Assembly (NCBI GenBank): GCA_964631945.1
Contig: CAZWAY010000007.1
Location: 1 to 64,000, forward strand
Length of the DNA: 64,000 nt
Reading direction: 5' to 3'
Source of the DNA: JABFRZ01 sp964631945
GTDB lineage: Bacteria > Planctomycetota > UBA1135 > GCA-002686595
Shown: piece after piece, positions 1-8,885 of the stretch
Numbering within the stretch: position 1 is the first letter of the stretch
How the letters are laid out: every line of letters starts with the position of its first letter
The notes under the pieces: generated by a model
What the model was told of the DNA's origin: nothing
The model's database searches: none
What the model saw: only the letters and a program-made list of their open reading frames with translations
Translations under genes and position numbers: made by a program

Positions 1-31
1 GCGGCCGCTCGGGAAGGAGGCCGCGCCGTGA
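1..31 (+). CDS. 3' end of an upstream gene (partial)
   Basis: The second frame is open from the left edge and ends in TGA at 29-31, overlapping the GTG start of the next gene by four bases (GTGA). This is the same coupling seen at many junctions in this window. Only about nine residues are visible, so no function can be read. DUF4340-like genes often follow an ABC-type auxiliary protein gene of the gliding or exopolysaccharide type, which is a plausible but unproven identity. Confidence 0.35.
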   Translation, partial: RPLGKEAAP

Positions 32-1104
32 TCCGCCCTGTGCTCGCGCTCGCGCTGCTGGTGCTCGCGCTGGCGCTGGCCGAGGGCTGGCTGGCCGGCC
101 GCGCGGCGCGCGCGCGCGCCAGCGACCTGCGCGTCGGTACGCTCTTCACGCGCGCCGAGGCCGAGAGCCTGCGCAAGCAACCCGCACTGCGCATCGAGCA
201 GACCGGGGCGCAGCACGCCTACGGGCGCGTGGCGGGCGAGTGGCGCTGCCTCTCGCTGTTCCAGGCTCCGGCCGACGGCCGCGCGCTGCAGGCCCTGCTG
301 GACGGGATGCTCGCGGCCGAGGGCTTCGTGCACGCGCGCACGGTCGCGGAGGCTCCGACCTACGGCATCAACACGCCCACCACGCTGCGCGTCTCGATCC
401 AGGGCCCTCGCGCGCGCCAGGACCCGAGCGGCGACGTGCTGGCGACGCTCGAGATCGGCCTCTCGCTGGCGGACCACGCGGGTTGCTTCGTGCGCCGGCG
501 CGGCAGCAAGGAGATCTGGTCGATCGCGGACGACCTGCGGGCCGAGCTCGAGCGGCGCGTCGCGCCCGGTCTACCGCCGCTGCTCGCGCCCGCGGCCGTG
601 CCGGCGAGCTGGCTCGAGGCCAGCGGCGGCACGCGCGAGCTCGCCTTCGAGCGCGGCGGCACGCGCACGGTGCTCGAGCGGCGCGAGCGCAGCCTCGACC
701 CGGCCGAGCTGCGCCCGGGCGCGCTGCCCTGGAGCTGGGTGCTCGATCCCGCCGGCGAGGCGCGCGCGCTCGAGCCGAACGTGGCCGAGGCCTTCGTGGG
801 CTTCGTGGAACGCCTGCCCTACGTGCGCGTGCTCGATCCCGCCGAGCGCGAGCCGCGCGGGTTGGCGACCCCGCTCGCCCGGCTGAGGCTCACGGGTCGC
901 ACGGGCGCGCCGCTCGAGCTCGCCTTCGGCTTGCCGGACCGCGAGGGGCGCGTCGCCTTGTGGGTCGAGGCCAGCGCGACGCTGTACGAGCTCGAGGCGC
1001 GCGTGTTCGCGCTGGCGCTGCCCGCGCCCGCCGAGCTCACTGCCAGTCACGAGCAGGGCGACCCGTGGAGCGCGGCGCAGCGGGCCGCGGAGGCCCGGCG
1101 ATGA
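28..1104 (+). CDS. DUF4340-like membrane-anchored protein
   Basis: A 358-residue protein with one hydrophobic N-terminal segment (about residues 3-20) and an otherwise soluble, probably periplasmic, body. The start is GTG at 28, preceded by a full AAGGAGG ribosome-binding site at 14-20. The body has the alternating short beta-strand pattern and the 'G.PDREGRVALWVE' type segment near residue 310 that recalls the DUF4340 family, but the resemblance is from memory and weak. DUF4340 proteins usually accompany ABC transporters with an auxiliary domain, and the gene overlaps an upstream gene by GTGA. It also overlaps the next gene by ATGA, so the three are probably co-transcribed. Exact role unknown. 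Confidence 0.6.
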   Translation: MIRPVLALALLVLALALAEGWLAGRAARARASDLRVGTLFTRAEAESLRKQPALRIEQTGAQHAYGRVAGEWRCLSLFQAPADGRALQALLDGMLAAEGFVHARTVAEAPTYGINTPTTLRVSIQGPRARQDPSGDVLATLEIGLSLADHAGCFVRRRGSKEIWSIADDLRAELERRVAPGLPPLLAPAAVPASWLEASGGTRELAFERGGTRTVLERRERSLDPAELRPGALPWSWVLDPAGEARALEPNVAEAFVGFVERLPYVRVLDPAEREPRGLATPLARLRLTGRTGAPLELAFGLPDREGRVALWVEASATLYELEARVFALALPAPAELTASHEQGDPWSAAQRAAEARR

Positions 1105-3479
1105 AGCGAACCGTGGCCCTCGCGCTCGGCCTGGGAACGGTCGCGCTCGGCGTCTTCTTCTTCCTGCAGCGACGCGCGCCGGACTCGCCCGCGATCGTGC
1201 GCAAGCCCGCGCCCGAGCCCGGGCCGCAGGAACCGGTGCCCGCGCCGCGCCCCGCGCCCGCGGCCTTCGTGCCGGAGAGCGCCTGCGCCGGCTGCCACCC
1301 GTCGGAGGCCGCGGCCTGGCGCGGCACCGACCACGCGCTGGCGATGCAGGCGGCGAGCGACACGAGCGTGCTCGGCGACTTCGCCGACGCGCACTACCGC
1401 GACGACTCGATCGACGCGCTCTTCACGCGCGAGGGAGCCGGCTTCGCGCTCGAGAGCGAGGGCCCCGACGGCGCGCGCGCGCGCTTCGACGTGCCCTACG
1501 TGTTCGGCCTCGATCCGCTGCAGCAGGTGCTCGTGCCGCTCGCGCGCGGACGGCTGCAGGCCTTCACCGTGGCCTGGGATACGCGCGCCAAGCGCTGGTT
1601 CTCGCTGCAGCCCGAGGGACACGGTGACGCCGAAGCGCACATCGACGCGCGCGATCCGCTGCACTGGACCAAGGCGCCGTACAACTGGAACTTCGCCTGC
1701 GCCGAGTGCCACGCGACCGACCTGGCGCGCAACTACGACGCCGCCACGGACAGCTACGCCACCACCTGGCAGCGCCTCGACGTCGGCTGCCAGGCCTGCC
1801 ACGGGCCGGGCGCGCGGCACCTCGAGTGGGCCCTGGCCTCGGTCGAGGCGGGCGCGGAAGCGGCCGAACCGCCGCCGGGGCATGGCTTCGACGCGCCGTT
1901 CTCGGCGTCCGACGCGCCGCCGCCGGGGGGCGGCCCGTCGGAGGTCGAGGTCGAGGCCTGCGCGCGCTGCCACGCGCGCCGCGCCCCGCTCGGCGACGGC
2001 TTCGACCACAGGAACCGCCTGCTCGACGACTACCTGCCGGCGCTCCTGAGCGAGGGGCTGTACCACGCCGACGGACAGATCCTGGACGAGGTCTACGAGT
2101 ACGGCTCGTTCCTGCAGAGCAAGATGCACGCGCGCGGCGTGCGCTGCAGCGACTGCCACGACCCGCACTCCCTGCGTCTGCGCCGGGAAGGCAACGTGCT
2201 GTGCACGGCCTGCCACTCGCCCACGCCCAGCGCGCGCGCGGGCATCGACCTCGCCCAGCTGGTGCGCAAGAACTACGACTCGAGCGAGCACCACCACCAC
2301 GCGCCCGGCACGCCCGGCTCGCGCTGCGTGGACTGCCACATGCCTACGCGCACCTACATGGTCGTGGACCCGCGCCGCGACCACGGCTTCCGCGTGCCGC
2401 GCCCCGACCTCGCGCCCCTGACGGGCGCACCCGATGCGTGCACGGACTGCCATACCGAGCGCGACGCGGCCTGGGCCGCGGCCGAGATCGCGCGCTGGAG
2501 CGGGGCCAAGCCGCGCGGTTCGCACTTCGGCGTGGCGCTGCAGGCCGGACGCACGGGGCGCGCGGGCGCGGCCGACGCGCTGCTCGCGCTGGCGGCCTCG
2601 GACGAGGCCCCGATCGTGCGCGCCACGGCCCTGGCCGAGCTCGTGCGCTATCCCAGTCGCGAAGCCCTGGACGCCTGCGCGCGCGCGCTCGGCGATCGCG
2701 ACGGTCTGGTGCGCCACGCGGCCCTGGGCGGGCTCGAGCTCCTGCCCCCGCCCGAGCGTGTGCCGCTGGCGGGTCCGCTCGCGAGCGACCCGCTGCGGGC
2801 CGTGCGCACCGAGGCCGCGCGCCTGCTGGCGGGCCTGGACGCGGCCGCGCTCGGCCCCTACGCCGCGCGCGTGAAGGCCGCCGGCGACGAGTACGCGGCC
2901 AGCCAGCGCGCGCTGCTCGAGCGCCCCGAGGCGCGCCTCAACCTGGCGCAGCTCGAACTCGCGCAGGGCCAGCCGGACGCGGCCGAGGCCGAGCTGCGCG
3001 CCGCGCTGCGCCTCGACCCACACTTCGTGCCCGGCTACGTGAACCTGGCCGACCTGACGCGCAGCACGCGCGACGAGCGCGAGGCCGAGGGCGTGCTGCG
3101 CGACGGGCTCGCGCGCCAGCCCGAGGCGCCCGCGCTGCACCACGCGCTGGGGCTCGCGCTGGTGCGCCAGGGCCGTCCCCAGGAGGGCCTGGCGGCGCTC
3201 GCGCGCGCCTTCGAGCTGGCGCCGGACGAGGCGCGCTTCGGCTACGTGTACGCCGTGGCGCTGCACGACCTCGAGCACGCCGACGAGGCGCGCGCGGTGC
3301 TCGTGCGCGTGCTGGAGCGCGCGCGCGGCAGCCGCGATGCACGGCTCGCCCTGGCGGCCTACCTGCGCGAAGCGGGCGACGCGGCCGGGGCCGAGCGCAT
3401 CCTCGCCGAGCTGCGCGCGATCAACCCCCACGACCCCGCGCTGCCCGGCGCGGTCGCTCCGCCGGCGCCGGGTCGCTAG
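1101..3479 (+). CDS. Octahaem c-type cytochrome with HEAT and TPR repeats
   Basis: A 792-residue protein with an N-terminal membrane anchor or signal (residues about 4-22) and a Pro-rich linker. It has eight CxxCH haem-binding motifs between C62 and C447: CAGCH, CAECH, CQACH, CARCH, CSDCH, CTACH, CVDCH and CTDCH. The region from about residue 470 to 590 has HEAT-like helical pairs, and about 620-770 has TPR-like repeats. This order (cytochrome c554-like multihaem domain followed by repeats) is known in many environmental bacteria and is usually taken as a periplasmic electron-transfer protein; the redox partner is unknown. The ATG at 1101 overlaps the preceding stop (ATGA) and places the signal directly at the N-terminus, so the much longer reading frame upstream is not used. 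Confidence 0.85.
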   Translation: MKRTVALALGLGTVALGVFFFLQRRAPDSPAIVRKPAPEPGPQEPVPAPRPAPAAFVPESACAGCHPSEAAAWRGTDHALAMQAASDTSVLGDFADAHYRDDSIDALFTREGAGFALESEGPDGARARFDVPYVFGLDPLQQVLVPLARGRLQAFTVAWDTRAKRWFSLQPEGHGDAEAHIDARDPLHWTKAPYNWNFACAECHATDLARNYDAATDSYATTWQRLDVGCQACHGPGARHLEWALASVEAGAEAAEPPPGHGFDAPFSASDAPPPGGGPSEVEVEACARCHARRAPLGDGFDHRNRLLDDYLPALLSEGLYHADGQILDEVYEYGSFLQSKMHARGVRCSDCHDPHSLRLRREGNVLCTACHSPTPSARAGIDLAQLVRKNYDSSEHHHHAPGTPGSRCVDCHMPTRTYMVVDPRRDHGFRVPRPDLAPLTGAPDACTDCHTERDAAWAAAEIARWSGAKPRGSHFGVALQAGRTGRAGAADALLALAASDEAPIVRATALAELVRYPSREALDACARALGDRDGLVRHAALGGLELLPPPERVPLAGPLASDPLRAVRTEAARLLAGLDAAALGPYAARVKAAGDEYAASQRALLERPEARLNLAQLELAQGQPDAAEAELRAALRLDPHFVPGYVNLADLTRSTRDEREAEGVLRDGLARQPEAPALHHALGLALVRQGRPQEGLAALARAFELAPDEARFGYVYAVALHDLEHADEARAVLVRVLERARGSRDARLALAAYLREAGDAAGAERILAELRAINPHDPALPGAVAPPAPGR

Positions 3480-3500
3480 TCTGGACGCACCGGAGGACCC

Positions 3501-3737
3501 ATGGAGCGCCTGAAGAACCCCAAGTTGATCGCGGCCCTGGTCGTGGCCGTGCTGGCCCTGATCGTCTTCCTGCAGAATCGCACCGAGGTCGCGCTCCAGG
3601 TGCTCTGGCTGGCGAAGGTCCAGACCAGCGTCTCGACCGCGCTGCTCGCGGCCTTCCTGGCGGGCGTGGTGGCGGGCGCGCTGGCCTTCAGCCGCTGGCA
3701 GTCCCAGCGCGAGAAGGCCAAGTCGGGGAGCTCGTAG
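3501..3737 (+). CDS. LapA-like (DUF1049) small membrane protein
   Basis: A 78-residue protein with two hydrophobic helices (about residues 8-24 and 42-64) separated by a short polar hairpin containing QNRTEVALQVLWL, and a basic C-terminus. This is the usual shape and length of lipopolysaccharide assembly protein A domain (DUF1049) proteins of the inner membrane. A GGAGGA ribosome-binding site ends four bases before the ATG. It sits 21 bases after the cytochrome gene and is likely in the same transcript. In enteric bacteria LapA helps control LPS synthesis; whether this distant relative does so is not known. Confidence 0.7.
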   Translation: MERLKNPKLIAALVVAVLALIVFLQNRTEVALQVLWLAKVQTSVSTALLAAFLAGVVAGALAFSRWQSQREKAKSGSS

Positions 3738-3759
3738 CGCTCCCTCCGGCCGCGTCCGC

Positions 3760-4122
3760 ATGCACTCCCCCATCAACGCCGCGCTCGGCATCACGCACGA
3801 GGACCTGGCCGACGGCAGCGTGCGGCTCGCGCTGGCGACCGGGCCCGAGCACGTGAACGAGGTCGGGATCGTGCACGGCGGCCTGACCGCGCTGTTGCTC
3901 GACGGCGCGATGGGGCGCTGCGCCGGGCGCACGCTGCAAGCGGGCCAGATCTGCGCCACGGTGCAGCTCTCGGTGCAATACCTGGCTCCGGCCGAGGGCC
4001 GCATCACGGCCGTCGGACGCGTCGTGAAGCGCGGACGCTCGATCGCCTTCCTGGAGGGCGAGTGCACGCGCGCGGACGGCGCGCTCGTGGCGCGCGCCCA
4101 CGGAACCTGGGTCATCCGCTGA
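3760..4122 (+). CDS. PaaI-type hotdog thioesterase
   Basis: A 120-residue single hotdog domain. The family signature is visible at about residues 30-45: an HGG motif followed by a long helix with LLLDGAMG, then the paired strands ATVQLSVQYLAP and GRVVKRGRSIAFLEGE. These match the PaaI/YbgC-like acyl-CoA thioesterase superfamily, whose members hydrolyse acyl-CoA or aromatic acyl-CoA thioesters in the cytoplasm. Substrate cannot be told from the sequence. It follows the LapA-like gene by 22 bases on the same strand. Confidence 0.85.
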   Translation: MHSPINAALGITHEDLADGSVRLALATGPEHVNEVGIVHGGLTALLLDGAMGRCAGRTLQAGQICATVQLSVQYLAPAEGRITAVGRVVKRGRSIAFLEGECTRADGALVARAHGTWVIR

Positions 4123-4174
4123 CCAGGACCAAGGCGGATCCGCGGCGGGGTTGATCCGGCGGGACGCGCTCCGG

Positions 4175-5452
4175 CTACCCGCCGCCGCTCGCGGCCGGCG
4201 CGCCGGCGGCGCCCAGCTTCTCGAGCCGGCGACGCAGGGTCCGCACGCTCGCGCCGGCGGCCTCGGCCTCGTCCAGCCAGCGCGCGAAGTCGGCCTCGGG
4301 CTGGCGCGCGACCGCCACGCCCGCGCGCACCAGCGCGAGCCGACTCTCGGGCGTGTCCAGCGTGTGCACCAGCAGCGCGCCCACGTCGGCCGCCTCCGCG
4401 CCGCGCGCGGCGGCGAGCAGCGCGGCGTAGAGCTCGCACAGGTCGTCCGTCAGCGTGCGGCGCGCGTGATCCGTGAGCGGCTGCCGCGAGGCCTCGTCGC
4501 CGAGCGCGCCGGCCGCCAGCACCTGCTCGTACTGACGCACGATCCCGCGCGCGCGCGCGCGCGCGTCGGGGAAGAGCCGCACCGCGTCCTGCGCGCGGTC
4601 GGCCGCCATGAGCGCGTCGAACACGTCGGCCACGATGCGCTCGCGCCGGGGCTCGTCCTGGCCGTCCGCGTACAGCCGGCCGGCCTCGTCGCGGCGCGCC
4701 TCGTACCAGCGCAGCACGCGCTCGGGCTGCGCGAAGGTGCGGCCCAGCGCCGACCACTCGGCCCAGTCGGTCGCGTCGGGCACGGCGGCGCCGTCCACCT
4801 TGACCTGCAGGCCCTCGAGGATCTCCAGGAAGGCCTTCTTGGCGGGCGCGTGCTTCTTGGCCAGCTCGCCGATGTTCGTGAGCATGAAGGACACGCGCAC
4901 GCCGCTCAGGGCGGGCACCGCGCGCGTGGCCGGCCACAGCCACAGGTAGTGCGTGAGCGCGAGCTCGTACTGCTTGGCGCGCAGGAGGTCGCGCGCCAGC
5001 TCGTAGCGCGCCTGCACGTCCTCGCTCTCGGCCAAGGCCTTGGCGCGTTCCATCAGCGCGTCGGCGGCGCTGCGGCCGGCCAGCACGTCCTTGCCCCAGG
5101 CCAGCAGGCCCGCCGCGTCGCGGTAGCCGACGATGCGGTCGAACTCCTCGCCGCCGCGCAGCGCCACGACCGTCGGCATGGCCTGGATGCCGAAGCGCCC
5201 GGCCAGCTCGGACTCCCGGTCCACGTCGATCTGGATCGCGATGGCGTGCTGGCCCAGCCAGGCGCGCACGTCCGCGTGCGGCCAGGTCTCGGCCTCCATG
5301 CGCTTGCAGGGCTGGCACCAGCTGGCGGTGAAGTCGATCAAGAGCAGCTTCTGCTGTTCCTTGGCGCGCGCGAGCGCGGCCTCGTAGCCGAGCTCGGTGA
5401 AGGGTTCTCCGCCCGCGAGCGCGAGCAGGGCGACGAGGGCGTGGGACAGCAT
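4175..5452 (-). CDS. Thioredoxin-fold protein with long helical C-terminal part
   Basis: A 425-residue exported protein. A short signal-like N-terminus (residues 1-14) is followed by a thioredoxin fold with the active-site motif WCQPCK (C46 and C49) and the cis-proline segment AMPTV. The domain resembles DsbD-gamma or YbbN-like thioredoxins. Residues from about 140 to the end are Ala/Leu/Arg-rich helices, possibly degenerate TPR, of unknown role. The ATG has an AAGGAG site eight bases upstream (minus strand, 5461-5466). It converges with the thioesterase gene and lies downstream of corA on the same strand. It is likely a thiol-disulphide oxidoreductase acting outside the cytoplasm; its partner is unknown. 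Confidence 0.8.
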   Translation of the reverse strand: MLSHALVALLALAGGEPFTELGYEAALARAKEQQKLLLIDFTASWCQPCKRMEAETWPHADVRAWLGQHAIAIQIDVDRESELAGRFGIQAMPTVVALRGGEEFDRIVGYRDAAGLLAWGKDVLAGRSAADALMERAKALAESEDVQARYELARDLLRAKQYELALTHYLWLWPATRAVPALSGVRVSFMLTNIGELAKKHAPAKKAFLEILEGLQVKVDGAAVPDATDWAEWSALGRTFAQPERVLRWYEARRDEAGRLYADGQDEPRRERIVADVFDALMAADRAQDAVRLFPDARARARGIVRQYEQVLAAGALGDEASRQPLTDHARRTLTDDLCELYAALLAAARGAEAADVGALLVHTLDTPESRLALVRAGVAVARQPEADFARWLDEAEAAGASVRTLRRRLEKLGAAGAPAASGGG

Positions 5453-5542
5453 CGATTCGGCTCCTTGCGGACGGGTCGGGCCGGCGGCGCGGCGCGGCGT
5501 GCGAGTCTACGCCCTGCGCGCGCGGCGCGACACCCGCGCGCC

Positions 5543-6670
5543 CTACTCCGGGTCGCGCCCGATCCAGCCGCGGCGGCGGAAGTAGACGAACAGCGCGGCG
5601 GCGCAGGCCAGCATGATGCCCCACACCGCCGGATACGCCCAGCGCCAGTGCAGCTCGGGCATGTGCTCGAAGTTCATGCCCCACACCCCCACCAGGAAGG
5701 TCAGCGGGATGAAGATCGTGGACATGACCGTCAGGACCTTCATGACCTCGTTGGTGCGGTTCGCGATCGAGGTCAGGTAGATGTTCAGGAGGCCGGCCGC
5801 GATCTCGCGGTAGACCTCGACCATCTCGGCCACCTGCACGCAGTGGTCGTGCACGTCGCGCAGGTAGACCTTGACCGGCTCGCTGACGCCGACCACGTCA
5901 CCGCGCAGGAGCCCGTGCAGCGCCTCGCGCTGCGGCCAAACGTCGCGCCGGATCGCGATCAGGTCGTGGCGCAGGGCCGCGAGCTCGCGCAGGATCGCGC
6001 GCGATGGGCGCTCGACCACGCGCTCCTCGAGCTCCTCCAGGCGCGCGCCGAGCTTCTCCAGGATCGGCAGGTAGTCGTCCACGATGGCGTCGAGCAGCGC
6101 GTAGGCGAGGTAGTCCGGGCCCGAGACGCGGATCTTGCCGCTGGCCTGCACGAGGCGCGCGCGCACCGGGTCGAAGACCTCGTCGGGACCCTCCTGGAAG
6201 CTCAGCACGTGGCGCGCGCCGAGCACCAGGCTCACCTGGCGCTCGTCCACCGGATCGGTGACGTCGCCCTTCCAGCGCAGGCGCCGCACCACCAGGAAGG
6301 TCGCGCCCTCGTAGGCCTCGCTCTTCGGCCGCTGCGGCACGTGCACGACGTCGGCCAGGAGCAGCGGGTGCAGCGCGAACTCCTGGCCGATCCACTCCAG
6401 CGTGGCGCGGTCGCCCAGGCCCTGCACGTCGACCCACAGCAGGCCCTCGGGCCGACAGAAGCCGGCCAGCTCGCGCGCGTCGCCGATCTCGCGCTCCTCG
6501 TGACCCGCCGCCGTGTAGCGCACCGCGCGGATGCGCGGCTTGGGCGCGTCCTCGGCCAGCACCAGCGTGCCCGGACTCGAGCCGGCCGGGGGCTTGTTCT
6601 TCGCCACGCGCAGGCGCGCGCGACGCTTGTGGTGGTTCTTCCCCAGTGCGTGCTCTCGGGCCGTCGCCAC
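5543..6670 (-). CDS. corA: CorA family magnesium/cobalt transporter
   Basis: A 375-residue protein with a long cytoplasmic N-terminal domain and two transmembrane helices at the C-terminus. The diagnostic GMN motif lies at residues 331-333 at the end of the first helix, followed by a second helix and a basic tail, as in CorA channels that take up Mg2+ and Co2+ as pentamers. The N-terminus starts with a Lys/Arg-rich stretch of about 40 residues not usual for the family. The start used is GTG at 6670 and lacks a strong ribosome-binding site, so the real start may lie a little further in. Confidence 0.92.
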   Translation of the reverse strand: MATAREHALGKNHHKRRARLRVAKNKPPAGSSPGTLVLAEDAPKPRIRAVRYTAAGHEEREIGDARELAGFCRPEGLLWVDVQGLGDRATLEWIGQEFALHPLLLADVVHVPQRPKSEAYEGATFLVVRRLRWKGDVTDPVDERQVSLVLGARHVLSFQEGPDEVFDPVRARLVQASGKIRVSGPDYLAYALLDAIVDDYLPILEKLGARLEELEERVVERPSRAILRELAALRHDLIAIRRDVWPQREALHGLLRGDVVGVSEPVKVYLRDVHDHCVQVAEMVEVYREIAAGLLNIYLTSIANRTNEVMKVLTVMSTIFIPLTFLVGVWGMNFEHMPELHWRWAYPAVWGIMLACAAALFVYFRRRGWIGRDPE

Positions 6671-6742
6671 GCGCGAGGGTAGGAAGCGCGGGTGCGACGG
6701 TGCAAGGGCGCCATCCTCCAGCGCGCCCGTGCCCGCGCTCCT

Positions 6743-7672
6743 TCACCAGCGGAGCGTCTTCGTTTGAGCCCTCGCACGGGCCTGGATGATTGGCAGGACG
6801 CGCCCGAAGAGCTCGGGATCCAGAGCCTGCATCTCCTCCCGCTCGGCCTGGTCGTAGTGCCCGGCGGCGCGCGATTGATCGAGGTAGAACAGCCAGGAAA
6901 AGCGCCGCAGACGCTGCTCGGGCGGGGAGTCCGGGCGCACGGCCGCGGCCAGGTGCAGGCGCGAGAGATGCCGGTCGAGCCAGCCGTTCTCGGATGGGAT
7001 GGTCAGCGCGCCGGCGAGACATGCGTGCACGAGCAGGAGCCCGAAGGCCGAGGCGGCTCCGTGCGACTCCACCAGCTGTCGGTGGATTTCGACGAGGCGT
7101 CCGTTGCGCAGCCGGAAGGGTTCGACGGCGCGCGGGCACAGGAGCAGCGCGCGAACGTAGCCGGCATTGGCCTCGTCGAGCCGCTCCAGCGAATGGCTTG
7201 CCTCTGCGAAGGCGGCCCACAGGTCGCCCCGGCCGTCGTCCGTGCCGAGAGTCTCGCGGAGCAGTGCGTGCGCTTCACCCGCGCGCCGCAGCACGAGCAG
7301 GAGGGCCCCGCGGTGCACGGTCTCGCCCGGATCGAGGAAGGCTCGAGCTCCGGCGCGAGCAAGGCCTTGCCGGGCGATCACTTCGTCCACCAGCGTCGCG
7401 GCTTCGACCGAGAGCTGGCCATTGCGGCAGGCCTCAGGCACGGTCACGAAGAGGAGCGCCAAGATCTCGTCGGAGACACTTTCGCCGCCGAGTTCGTGCC
7501 GCAACCAGAGCAGCGCCTCGTGCAGCGACCCCAGATTGACCAGGTCGGGATCCTGCGCGCGCGCTTCCTCGACCAGCCGGAGGGCGCCCTCGTGGTCGAG
7601 CCGATCCAGCTGGGCCAAGGCCCGGGTTTGGATTTCGAACGCATCCGGAAAGAGCGTGCCTTGGAGCAGCAT
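6743..7672 (-). CDS. Unknown helical (TPR-like) protein
   Basis: A 309-residue soluble protein that I do not recognise. It is almost entirely helical, with repeating pairs such as 'ALAQLDRLDHEGALRLVEEA' and 'ALLRETLGTDDGRGDLWAAF' that look like TPR or TPR-like units, and no signal peptide or membrane segment. The ATG at 7672 is chosen over a TTG at 7738, which would add 22 unconserved-looking basic residues. It is divergent from the nucleotidyltransferase-like gene at 7813, so the 140-base region between them should hold both promoters; no clear -10/-35 pair is visible. Confidence 0.6.
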   Translation of the reverse strand: MLLQGTLFPDAFEIQTRALAQLDRLDHEGALRLVEEARAQDPDLVNLGSLHEALLWLRHELGGESVSDEILALLFVTVPEACRNGQLSVEAATLVDEVIARQGLARAGARAFLDPGETVHRGALLLVLRRAGEAHALLRETLGTDDGRGDLWAAFAEASHSLERLDEANAGYVRALLLCPRAVEPFRLRNGRLVEIHRQLVESHGAASAFGLLLVHACLAGALTIPSENGWLDRHLSRLHLAAAVRPDSPPEQRLRRFSWLFYLDQSRAAGHYDQAEREEMQALDPELFGRVLPIIQARARAQTKTLRW

Positions 7673-7812
7673 TCGGAACGAGTGCGAGCGCGGGAGAAGT
7701 CTACCCGGACCGGATGCTCTCCTGTTCCGGAGCCCCAATCCGCCTCGGAGAACGCCCTGGGCGACGTTCGGACGTTTGCGGCAAGGCGATTCCGGCGCTA
7801 GCGTCCTCAGCG

Positions 7813-8607
7813 GTGAACGTCTACGTCGACCTCACGCGCGAGTTCAACGCCGGCCGGTTGCGAGCCGTCATCTGCAGCGGCCAGGCGGTCGTGCTCCATC
7901 GCCTGGCGATCATGAGCAAGGACGGGGACTGGATCGTGCGCGAGGACCCAGGGACGCTCGAGCACATCCTGGGCGTGCTCGACCGACACGGAGCGCGCTA
8001 CCGCTTCGGTGCTCCCCTCGACGTGCGTTGGATGGCCGGAGGCTGGAGCGCGCACCTCGAATTCCGCTCGCGGGAGCTGCGCGTGCGCACGGACTTCTTC
8101 ACGCGTCCCCCCCGCATCTCCGCGGCGGACCTCGCGCGCCTCTGGCGCGAGCAGGAGGGGCGTGATCCGCCCTTCGTGGATGTCGTGATGCTGGCCGAGC
8201 TGAAGAAGACCAACCGCGAGAAGGACTTCGCAGTCATCGGCGAGCTGGCGCGCCTCATGACCGACCCGCGCGAGCAGTTGCTGTACTCGCGCAGCGCCCG
8301 CGATCTGCTGGAGCTCGCGCGCAGACATCCGGACCTGCTGCGTGAGCTGGCACCACGCCGGGCGCTGCTCGGGCAGATCGGGCCGGATCGGGAAGCCGTC
8401 GAAACGGCCCTCGACAGCGAACGCCGGAGCCTCATGCGCGCCAACGAACTGCGCCTGCAGGCCTACCGCAGTGCCTCGCAGCGCTGGGCCGAGGCCTGGC
8501 CGGACCTCGAGCGCCGGACGGCGGGCCTACCCTTGCCGGCGGCGCATGCGGTACTCGCCGCGCGCGCCAAGGACCTCCTGCCGACGCGCGTGGACGCGCC
8601 CCGATGA
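7813..8607 (+). CDS. Nucleotidyltransferase-like protein
   Basis: A 264-residue protein whose N-terminus (residues about 18-45) contains SGQAVVLH followed by SKDGDWIV. This resembles the G-G/S-x-A...D-x-D core of minimal nucleotidyltransferase-fold proteins (AbiEii or DUF6036-like), where two acidic residues bind metal. The rest is helical, with a Lys-rich ELKKTNREKDF segment near residue 135. Its stop overlaps the ATG of the next small gene (ATGA), so the two are translationally coupled. The start is GTG at 7813; an upstream in-frame TTG-type extension looks non-coding. The assignment is by motif only, and a degenerate or non-catalytic fold is possible. Confidence 0.55.
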   Translation: MNVYVDLTREFNAGRLRAVICSGQAVVLHRLAIMSKDGDWIVREDPGTLEHILGVLDRHGARYRFGAPLDVRWMAGGWSAHLEFRSRELRVRTDFFTRPPRISAADLARLWREQEGRDPPFVDVVMLAELKKTNREKDFAVIGELARLMTDPREQLLYSRSARDLLELARRHPDLLRELAPRRALLGQIGPDREAVETALDSERRSLMRANELRLQAYRSASQRWAEAWPDLERRTAGLPLPAAHAVLAARAKDLLPTRVDAPR

Positions 8608-8810
8608 GAGACGAGTTCCTGAGCGAGGACGACCTCGACCTCCGCAACCTGAGCGAGGCCGAGCTCTACGCCTGGTGGAACGAGTGGCTGCGCCAGGCGC
8701 AGGCGACGAACGACCTGGACGAGCACGTGTACTCGCACGGGGTGTTTCTCGAGGCGCCCGGCGCGCCCAAGACGCAGCCCGACCTCGTGGTCCCCCCGCG
8801 GAAACCGTGA
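8604..8810 (+). CDS. Small acidic partner protein
   Basis: A 68-residue acidic protein with a short N-terminal segment rich in Asp, Glu and Leu, then an aromatic helix (ELYAWWNEWL) and a Pro-rich tail. It starts inside the stop codon of the nucleotidyltransferase-like gene. I do not know the family. Size, charge and coupling would suit an antitoxin, adaptor or small regulator of the upstream protein, but nothing in the sequence proves this. Confidence 0.6.
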   Translation: MRDEFLSEDDLDLRNLSEAELYAWWNEWLRQAQATNDLDEHVYSHGVFLEAPGAPKTQPDLVVPPRKP

Positions 8811-8885
8811 CTGCACCTTGGCGCCCGGTTAGAGCCGGCAGCGCCCAACGCGAGAGTCGGTGGCGCGAAGACAATGGAGGCTGTG

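Noticed and set aside
240..1100. Long N-terminal extension of the cytochrome frame
   Set aside because: It overlaps the DUF4340-like gene in another frame and has no signal. The ATG at 1101 gives an export signal and the usual ATGA coupling.
1047..5684. Very long open frames on the opposite strand (also at 18326-21937, 25060-27285 and 56794-59727)
   Set aside because: In GC-rich coding DNA stops are rare in all frames. These frames have Arg/Ala/Gly-rich compositions and no motifs, and each lies over a gene with clear family features.
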